Shown here: positions 57,321 to 64,000 of the stretch, in pieces
Layout of the letters: each line of letters starts with the position of its first letter
Numbering within the stretch: the first letter of the stretch is position 1
DNA from: Burkholderiales bacterium RIFCSPLOWO2_12_FULL_61_40
Lineage (GTDB): Bacteria > Pseudomonadota > Gammaproteobacteria > Burkholderiales > Burkholderiaceae_C
Reading direction: 5' to 3'
NCBI GenBank assembly: GCA_001770935.1
Contig: MESI01000037.1
Span: 32,520 to 96,519 of the forward strand
DNA: 64,000 nt
Notes under the pieces: generated by a model
The model's database searches: none
What the model was told of the DNA's origin: nothing
What the model saw: the letters and a program-made list of their open reading frames with translations, nothing else
Made by a program: the position numbers and the translations under genes

Positions 57321-58295
57321 CTAGTTGAAGTAATAGGAGACAAAGATGTCGCTGGCGGTCTTGCCCACCGAGCGCACCCATTCACGGGAAAAGCGCTCGC
57401 CCATGCGCTTGATGTCGATGTCGAGTTCGCTGGACAGGCGCTCCACCTTGATGCCGTGGGCCTGCAGCTCCTGGGTCGCGCTCACGGCGGCCGTTTTGCT
57501 GGCCGCCCAGCCTCGGGTTTCGGCCACAGCAGCGGCCTGGAGCACGGCCGTGCGGGCGGCGGGAGAGAGCGCGTCGAAACTTTGGGTGCTGACAAACACA
57601 ATGTTTTTGGGGAACCAGGCATTGAGTTCGTAGTAGTACTTGATGGGGCCCCACACCCTGTTTTCCACCCCTGTCACTGCCGAGGTGACCATGGCGTCCA
57701 GCCGCCCTTCGTTGACGGCTTTGCCCACATCGACCATGGCCACGTCCACCGGCACCGCGCCCAGCATCTCGGCAATGCGTACCGTGGTTTGGTTGTAGGT
57801 GCGCATCTTCATGTGCCTGAAGTCGGCTGCCGTCTTGACGGGGCGGGTGGTGTACAGACCCTGGGGCGGCCAAGGCACGGAGAACAAAATCTTCAGCCCG
57901 CGCTGGGCAAAGGCCTGCTCCATGCCGGGGCGCTGCAACTGCCACAGGCGCAGCGCCTGTGGGTAGCTGCCGATCACAAAGGGCACAGAGTCCGCGCCCG
58001 CCAGCGGGATGTCCTTGGCCAGGCTGGTCATGATGGTTTCGCCGGCCTGCACCTTGCCGTCCTGCACCGCCTGGTGAATGTCGCCCAGCTTGAACAGTTT
58101 GCCGTTGGGCGCGAGTTGCAGCTTGAGTTCGCCTTGGGTGGCCTCCTGTACCTCGCGCCCAAACTGGGCGATGTTTTCCGTGTGGAAGGACTCGGCGCGG
58201 TAGCCGGTTGCCAGGGTCCAGGTGGTTTGGGCGTGCAAGGTTGGGACGTGGCTTACCCCGACCGCGCACAGCGCAGCAAACAGAACCAGTTTCAT
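57321..58295 (-). CDS. TRAP transporter solute-binding protein (DctP-like), second paralog
   Basis: WTLATGYRAESFHTENIAQFGREVQEATQGELKLQL; KMRTYNQTTVRIAEMLGAVPVDV. Confidence 0.9.
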   Translation of the reverse strand: MKLVLFAALCAVGVSHVPTLHAQTTWTLATGYRAESFHTENIAQFGREVQEATQGELKLQLAPNGKLFKLGDIHQAVQDGKVQAGETIMTSLAKDIPLAGADSVPFVIGSYPQALRLWQLQRPGMEQAFAQRGLKILFSVPWPPQGLYTTRPVKTAADFRHMKMRTYNQTTVRIAEMLGAVPVDVAMVDVGKAVNEGRLDAMVTSAVTGVENRVWGPIKYYYELNAWFPKNIVFVSTQSFDALSPAARTAVLQAAAVAETRGWAASKTAAVSATQELQAHGIKVERLSSELDIDIKRMGERFSREWVRSVGKTASDIFVSYYFN

Positions 58296-58350
58296 GGGAG
58301 TCTCCGAGGAGGTTAAGGGGCGAGAGGTGGCCCCGGCCGGGGCCGGACTG

Positions 58351-59646
58351 TCAATGCATGTTGCGGGGCATCCACAACACGATGTCGGGCACAAAGTAGG
58401 TCAGCAAAACCATGAACACCATCACCAGGAAGAAGGGCAGGGCCACCCTGGACAGGTAGCTGAGCTGCCGTTTGGTCAGGCCTTGCAGCACAAAGAGGTT
58501 GAAACCCACCGGCGGCGTGATTTGCGCCATCTCGACCACCAGCACGACGAAGATGCCAAACCAGATCAGGTCGAACCCGGCTTTTTCGACCGTGGGCAAG
58601 AGCACCGACATGGTCAGCACCACCATGGAGATGCCATCCAGAAAGCAACCCAGCACAATGAAAAAGCCCACCAGCAACACAATCAGCATGAATGGCGGCA
58701 GGTGCAGCGCGCCGATGAACTCCGCCAGGTGGCGCGGCAGGCCGATAAAGCCCATGGCCAGTGTCAGGAAGGCCGCGCCCGCCAAAATCAGGCCGATCAT
58801 GCAGTACACCCGGCACGCCGCCGTCAGGCCGGCCTTGAAGGTGGACCAGTTCAGCGTGCGCTCCAGCAGCGACAGGATGAGGGAGCCCGCCACCCCCAGT
58901 GCCGCCGCTTCGGTGGCCGTGGCCACGCCGGAGTAAATCGAGCCCAGCACCAGGGCAATCAAGGACACCACGGGGATCAGGTTGCGCGAGGCATAGACCT
59001 TTTGTGCGAAGGTCATGGACTGGTCGGCCGGGGGCACCTTGTCCTTGTTGAAGAGGGCCCAAATGATGATGTAGCCACTGAACAGCGCCGCCAGCACCAG
59101 GCCTGGAACCACCCCGGCAATGAAGAGCTTGGCAATGGACACATTGGCCGCCACGCCGTACACAATCATGATGATGGACGGTGGAATCAAGAGACCCAGG
59201 GTGCTGGCGCCAGCCAGGGTGCCGATGGAAATTTCGTCCGGGTAACCGCGCTTTTTCAGCTCGGGCAGGGAGATTTTTCCGATGGTGGCGCAGGTGGCCG
59301 CCGACGAGCCCGAGACGGCGGCAAAGATGGTGCTGCCGATCACATTGACATGCAGCAGGCGGCCGGGCAGTCGGTCCAGCCAGGGCGCCAGGCCCTTGAA
59401 CAGGCCTTCGGAGAGTTTGCTGCGAAACAGGATCTCGCCCATCCACAAAAACAGGGGCAGGGCGGTGAGGGTCCAGCTGGAGGTGGAGCCCCAGATGGTC
59501 AGCAGCATGGCGTCCCCCACGGGGCGCTGGGTGAACATTTCCATGGCAATCACAGCCACGCCCAGCAGCGACAGGCCGATCCACAGGCCCGAGCCCAGAA
59601 CCAGGAAGAGCATCAGTATCAGTGCTCCAGCGATCAAGATATCCAT
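58351..59646 (-). CDS. TRAP transporter large permease (DctM-like)
   Basis: ~12 TM helices, LAGASTLGLLIPPSIIMIVYGVAA, ITPPVGFNLFVLQGL. Confidence 0.95.
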   Translation of the reverse strand: MDILIAGALILMLFLVLGSGLWIGLSLLGVAVIAMEMFTQRPVGDAMLLTIWGSTSSWTLTALPLFLWMGEILFRSKLSEGLFKGLAPWLDRLPGRLLHVNVIGSTIFAAVSGSSAATCATIGKISLPELKKRGYPDEISIGTLAGASTLGLLIPPSIIMIVYGVAANVSIAKLFIAGVVPGLVLAALFSGYIIIWALFNKDKVPPADQSMTFAQKVYASRNLIPVVSLIALVLGSIYSGVATATEAAALGVAGSLILSLLERTLNWSTFKAGLTAACRVYCMIGLILAGAAFLTLAMGFIGLPRHLAEFIGALHLPPFMLIVLLVGFFIVLGCFLDGISMVVLTMSVLLPTVEKAGFDLIWFGIFVVLVVEMAQITPPVGFNLFVLQGLTKRQLSYLSRVALPFFLVMVFMVLLTYFVPDIVLWMPRNMH

Positions 59647-59675
59647 GGCAGTCTTTCAGAGTGGAGTGGGTGGGT

Positions 59676-60188
59676 TTATTCGGCGCGGACGGATTCGCCA
59701 TCGGCCTCGGCGAAGAAGGTGCGTCCCTGAATGCGGCTGATAAGGGCATCGGCAAACGCCAGGGCAAAACCAATGCTGCCCAATGCCATGGCAATTTGCG
59801 GTATCCACAGGGGGGTGGCATCGGCACCGGCCGACACGTCGTGGAAGCTGTACGAGACCCAGACCATGTGGCAGGCGTACCAGGCGAAATAGCTGCACAG
59901 AACAGTTGCAGCGCCCAGGCACCAGTATTCAAAAATGGCCCCCACGCGGGGCGGCAGTTTTTGCAGCACCATGGTGACCCGGATGTGGTCACCGTGGCGC
60001 AGCGTCTCGGGCAGGGCCAAAAACAGGGTGGCGGCGATGGCATAACCGGCATAGGCGTCCAGGCCGGGGATATCCCACAGGAACTCCCGTGCAGCCACCC
60101 CCAACATGATCACCAGGAATGCCGACACCATGGAGATGCACGCCAGGAGCAGCAGGAACTTATAGAAATTTTTGACCAACGTATTCAT
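59676..60188 (-). CDS. TRAP transporter small permease (DctQ-like)
   Basis: 4 TM helices, WDIPGLDAYAGYAIAATLFLALPETLRHGDHIRV. Confidence 0.9.
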   Translation of the reverse strand: MNTLVKNFYKFLLLLACISMVSAFLVIMLGVAAREFLWDIPGLDAYAGYAIAATLFLALPETLRHGDHIRVTMVLQKLPPRVGAIFEYWCLGAATVLCSYFAWYACHMVWVSYSFHDVSAGADATPLWIPQIAMALGSIGFALAFADALISRIQGRTFFAEADGESVRAE

Positions 60189-60235
60189 GGCATGCATCCA
60201 AAGAGCGAAACAAAAGGGGGTGCGGGCTGGAGTGC

Positions 60236-61207
60236 TTACAGTTTGCGGTAGGCGTCGACGATGGCCTTGCCTTCGGGGCCGGCGGTCTTGAGCCATTCTT
60301 CGGTCATGGTCTCGCCGATCTTGGTCAGGCCGTCGCGGATTTCATCGCTGGGCAGGCCGGTGGTCATGCCGTTTTTGCCCAGGTCCTTGATGTAGCCTGC
60401 GTTTTTGGCCAGGCTGGCGGCCCAGCCACGCTCTTCGGCCGCTTTGCCGGCGGCGATTACCGCGTCTTGGGTGGCTTTGTCCAGTGCGTCAAAGGCCTTC
60501 TTGTTGACCACCGTGGCGTTGCGTGGCAACCAGGCGTTCACGATGTAGAAGTACTTGGTTTGTTCGTACAGCTTGCTGTCCATGCCGCTGGCGCTGGAGG
60601 TCAAAAAGTTGTCTACCGCGCCGGTGGCCAATGCCTGGCCCAGTTCCGCCAACTGGATGGTCACCGGCTGGGCTTTCACCAACTGCGCAATGCGGGTGGT
60701 GGCGGGGTTGTAGGCGCGCATTTTGGTGCTCTTGAAGTCCTCCATGGTTTTCATGGGTTTGATGGAGTACAGGGACTGCCCAGGCCATGGCACCGAGAAC
60801 AGGAGCTTCAGGCCCTGCTCGGCCAAAAGTTTTTCGGTGGCGGGCTTGGATGCGGTGTAGAGCTTTTGTGCCGCACCGTAGCTGGTGGCCAGAAAAGGGA
60901 CGGAGTCCACACCAAACAGGGGGTTCTCGTTGGAGTAGGCCGACAGGATGAACTCACCCGCCTGTGCCTGGCCTGTTTGCACCGCACGCTTGATTTCGGG
61001 CATCTTGTACAAAGACGCACCCGCATGCACCGTGATCTTGAGCTTGCCACCCGTGGCCTTGGCCACTTCGTCGGCAAACTGTTGCACGTTTTCGGTCTGG
61101 AAGGTGTTGGTGGCGTAGCCGGTGGGCAAATCCCACTTGGCTTGGGCGAAGGCCAGGGGAGCGGCCAGGGTGGAGGCACAGGCAAAGGCGAAGGCAAGTT
61201 TTTTCAT
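60236..61207 (-). CDS. TRAP transporter solute-binding protein (DctP-like), first paralog
   Basis: KWDLPTGYATNTFQTENVQQFADEVAKATGGKLKI; KMRAYNPATTRIAQLVKAQPVTI. Confidence 0.92.
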   Translation of the reverse strand: MKKLAFAFACASTLAAPLAFAQAKWDLPTGYATNTFQTENVQQFADEVAKATGGKLKITVHAGASLYKMPEIKRAVQTGQAQAGEFILSAYSNENPLFGVDSVPFLATSYGAAQKLYTASKPATEKLLAEQGLKLLFSVPWPGQSLYSIKPMKTMEDFKSTKMRAYNPATTRIAQLVKAQPVTIQLAELGQALATGAVDNFLTSSASGMDSKLYEQTKYFYIVNAWLPRNATVVNKKAFDALDKATQDAVIAAGKAAEERGWAASLAKNAGYIKDLGKNGMTTGLPSDEIRDGLTKIGETMTEEWLKTAGPEGKAIVDAYRKL

Positions 61208-61246
61208 TTCAGTTCCTTGGTGGGTTGGGTCAAAAAAAGAGGCAGG

Positions 61247-62128
61247 TTAAAAAGAGGCCAGTTGTTGGTTGAGCAGGTCGGTGATCAGCATCGCCCCGGG
61301 GGCATGGGTGATGCAGAACGCGGGGCGGGCCTGGGCGAGCGCTGCCTGGGGCGTGACGCCGCAGGCCCAGAACACCGGAATTTCGTCGTCCATGATGTCC
61401 ACGGCGTCGCCGTAGTCGGGTGCGCCGAGGTCGGCAATGCCAATGAGCGCCGGGTTGCCCAGGTGCACCGGCGCGCCATGCACGTTAGGGAAGCGCGAGG
61501 TGACCTGCACCGCACGGATGGCGGCGGCCGCCTTCATGGGGCGCATGGACACCACCATGGGGCCGTGGAACAGGCCGGCCGGCTGGGTGGCGATGTGGGT
61601 GCGGTACATGGCCACGTTTTTGCCCTGCGCAATGTGGCGCAGGGGCAGGCCGGCTTCCAGCAGGGCGTGTTCAAACGAGAACGAGCAGCCCAGCACAAAG
61701 GTCACCAGGTCTTTGCGCCACAAGGCCGTGATGTCGGTGGGCTCATCCACCACCACCCCATCGTTCCACACCCGGTAGCGCGGCAGGTCGGAGCAGATGT
61801 CGATGTCGTCTCCCAGGCTGGGCAGCATGGCCTGGCCGGGCTCGGACACGGCCAGCACGGGGCAGGGCTTGGGGTTGCGCTGGCAGTAGCGCAAGAAGTC
61901 GTTGGCCTGTGCCTCGGGCAGGATGACCACATTGCCTTGCACATGGTCGCTGGCCAAACCGCTGGTGTGGGACGCCCACGCGCCCTGGCGAATCTTTCTG
62001 CGCACAAGCTGTGCGTTGGCAATGCCCTGGGGGCCAAAAACCGATACCGCTGATTCCGAGACAGATTGCACTTTGTTTCCCCATTTCGCATGCCAGCAAG
62101 TGGCGATGGGCGGATTGTGGAAGTACAA
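61247..62128 (-). CDS. DUF1445 putative hydro-lyase (D-glutamate cyclase-like); exact start uncertain
   Basis: [59 protein letters not shown]. Confidence 0.85.
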   Translation of the reverse strand: MYFHNPPIATCWHAKWGNKVQSVSESAVSVFGPQGIANAQLVRRKIRQGAWASHTSGLASDHVQGNVVILPEAQANDFLRYCQRNPKPCPVLAVSEPGQAMLPSLGDDIDICSDLPRYRVWNDGVVVDEPTDITALWRKDLVTFVLGCSFSFEHALLEAGLPLRHIAQGKNVAMYRTHIATQPAGLFHGPMVVSMRPMKAAAAIRAVQVTSRFPNVHGAPVHLGNPALIGIADLGAPDYGDAVDIMDDEIPVFWACGVTPQAALAQARPAFCITHAPGAMLITDLLNQQLASF

Positions 62129-62158
62129 CTGTCCTTGCGCAAACGCAAAATATGCTAC

Positions 62159-63097
62159 TTATGTCATCGATTTTTTCGATGATAAGGGTTTACCCTTGAT
62201 TGATTTTTTTGGTGCATGCGATGCACCTTCAACGAACGCGATGGCCGACTTGACCACCGTTTCCACCGTGTTGGTGGTGGGGTCGGCGCGGTAGCTGGCG
62301 TGGATGGGCAGGGACTGCAACTTTGCGTCGCAGCCCAGCACTTTGAGACTGTAGAACCCCGTCAATCGGGCTACCGCCACACGCGGCAGCAGGGCCACGC
62401 CAAAGCCGCCTTGCACCAGTTGCACCATGGCGGAAATGGACGAAATGGCGTGCACCTTTTTGGGCTGCAGGTGGTGCTGGCGGAACAAATCGAGCAAGGT
62501 GACATTGGGCTGCGAGCCTTTCTGAAAGGTCAGCAACTCCATCTCGGCCAGTTCAGCGAGCCGGTATTTGGCTTTTTTGTGCAGCACCGGGTGCCCCACA
62601 AAGGCCATGTCCATGGGGGCCAGTGCATGGTTGCGCACGCCATCGGCCGAGGCGGGTAGGGCCGCAAAAGCCAGGTCCAGCGTGCCGCGCTGGATTTGTT
62701 CGGTGAGGATGGGCGTGGTCTCCACGGTGAGCTCCAGCTCCAGCCCGGGCTGCTCGGTGCGCAGTTGCTCCAGCCAGGGGATCAACCAGGAGTGCAGCAC
62801 CGACTCAATGGCGCCTATGCGCATGGACACGGCCACCGGCACGCCCGAGCCCATCTCGGCCTTGACCTCGCGCTGCAGCTCCAGCAGCTTGTTGGCATGC
62901 ACCAGAAACCGCACGCCGGCCCCGGTGAGCTTGAAACGTTTGTCGCTGCGGTCCAGCAGCAGCACACCCAGCTCTTCTTCCAGCGTGGCAATGCGGCTGG
63001 ACATGGCGGACTGCGTCAAAAACAGCTTCTCCGCCGCCCGCGAGATGCTTTTCAGGGACGCCACCCAGTAAAAGGCTTCCACAAAACGCAGGTTCAT
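62159..63097 (-). CDS. LysR-family regulator
   Basis: MNLRFVEAFYWVASLKSISRAAEKLFLTQSAMSSRIATLEEELGVLLLDR. Confidence 0.94.
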   Translation of the reverse strand: MNLRFVEAFYWVASLKSISRAAEKLFLTQSAMSSRIATLEEELGVLLLDRSDKRFKLTGAGVRFLVHANKLLELQREVKAEMGSGVPVAVSMRIGAIESVLHSWLIPWLEQLRTEQPGLELELTVETTPILTEQIQRGTLDLAFAALPASADGVRNHALAPMDMAFVGHPVLHKKAKYRLAELAEMELLTFQKGSQPNVTLLDLFRQHHLQPKKVHAISSISAMVQLVQGGFGVALLPRVAVARLTGFYSLKVLGCDAKLQSLPIHASYRADPTTNTVETVVKSAIAFVEGASHAPKKSIKGKPLSSKKSMT

Positions 63098-63115
63098 GGC
63101 GCGGGGCGGGGTGGT

Positions 63116-64000
63116 TTAGCTGACCTTCTTGACCAGCACCTGGCTCTTGCGGTCCCAGTTGTATTTGCGTTTGCGGGCTTCGGGCAGCCAATCGGGGTCC
63201 ACCAGCACAAAGCCGCGTTTGAGGAACCAGTGGGTGGTGCGGGTGGTCAGCACAAAAATGCTGTCCAGCCCGGCGGCCTTGGCGCGCTGCTCAATGCGCT
63301 TTAACACCCGCTCTCCGTCACCCTGGCCTTGCACGTCGGGGGACACGGTCAACGCGGCCATTTCGGCGGTTTTGGACTCGGGGTAGGGGTACAGGGCAGC
63401 GCAGGCGAAGATCACGCCGTCGTGCTCGATGACGGTGTACAAACCGGCATCGCGCTCGATCTCGGTGCGGCTGCGTTTGACCAGGGTGCCGTCTTTCTCA
63501 AACGGTTCGATCAGTTGCAGGATGCCGCCTACATCGTCCTCGCTGGCTTCGCGCAGGCTCTCCAGCTTTTCGTCCACCACCATGGTGCCTATGCCGTCGT
63601 GCACGTACACCTCCAGCAAAATGGCGCCGTCCACCGCAAACGGGATGATGTGGCTGCGCTCCACGCCGTTTTTACAGGCCTTCACGCAGTGCTGCAGATA
63701 AAAGCCGATGTCGGTGGGCAGGTTGGCGGTGGGCAAGGTGGCCAGCAGCTTTTCGGCGGCGGCCAAAGGCAGCTCGGTGTCGATGGGGTTGTCTTCGCTG
63801 GCAGGCTGGGTGGGGTCGATGCGGATGCCCGGTACTTCCGTCACAAAAATCAGCTTGTCGGCCTGCAAAGCGGTGGCAACGCTGGTGGCGACCTCTTCCA
63901 TGGTCAGGTTAAAGGCCTCGCCGGTCGGTGAAAAACCAAACGGCGACAGCAGCACCATGGCGCCCATGTCCAGCGTACGGGTGATGCCCGCAATGTCCAC
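63116..64000 (-). CDS. argA: N-acetylglutamate synthase, partial (runs off right edge)
   Basis: Amino-acid kinase-like N-part plus GNAT C-part; LVKRSRTEIERDAGLYTVIEHDGVIFACAALYPY. Confidence 0.9.
   Translation of the reverse strand: MDIAGITRTLDMGAMVLLSPFGFSPTGEAFNLTMEEVATSVATALQADKLIFVTEVPGIRIDPTQPASEDNPIDTELPLAAAEKLLATLPTANLPTDIGFYLQHCVKACKNGVERSHIIPFAVDGAILLEVYVHDGIGTMVVDEKLESLREASEDDVGGILQLIEPFEKDGTLVKRSRTEIERDAGLYTVIEHDGVIFACAALYPYPESKTAEMAALTVSPDVQGQGDGERVLKRIEQRAKAAGLDSIFVLTTRTTHWFLKRGFVLVDPDWLPEARKRKYNWDRKSQVLVKKVS

Noticed and set aside
58222-59730. 502-aa plus-strand ORF, Gln/His-rich
   Set aside because: Antisense to the TRAP permease; composition is the complement of TM codons.
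60467-62053. 528-aa plus-strand ORF
   Set aside because: Antisense to DctP and DUF1445 genes; no family features.

Overview
GC-rich proteobacterial chromosome segment, Comamonadaceae-like by gene content and repeats (inference). From left to right: (i) the edge of a possible hydrogenase-accessory gene and a fossil restriction/defence operon whose genes lost their interiors but kept their start/stop overlaps; (ii) an MCP and an M14-type peptidase; (iii) a phosphate/polyphosphate island of about 25 kb: CYTH-CHAD protein, SiaA/B/C-like partner-switch operon, CorA/ZntB-like transporter, olsB-like/plcP-like/glycosyltransferase lipid trio, ppk, sixA, histone-tail protein, EAL-sensor-GGDEF protein, ppx, TAT-type solute-binding protein, pstSCAB-phoU-phoBR; (iv) penicillin acylase-family protein, a TetR/ABC1-kinase operon, hpnCDE, a PAS histidine kinase and an RND pump; (v) tRNA-Leu, tig-clpP-clpX-lon, tRNA-Gly/Cys/Leu; (vi) an MCP, hydantoinase/5-oxoprolinase, TRAP transporter with two binding proteins, DUF1445 protein, LysR and argA (partial). 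Main observations: 11-bp-phased PHO-box arrays precede not only pst and ppk but also the siaABC operon, the lipid trio and the EAL/GGDEF gene, and the SiaA-like phosphatase and EAL/GGDEF protein share the same unusual sensor domain. This suggests a phosphate-starvation-controlled partner-switch/c-di-GMP circuit. Two dispersed repeat families are also present, with copies embedded in frame inside coding genes. All calls come from reading the sequence and supplied ORFs; no database search was run.
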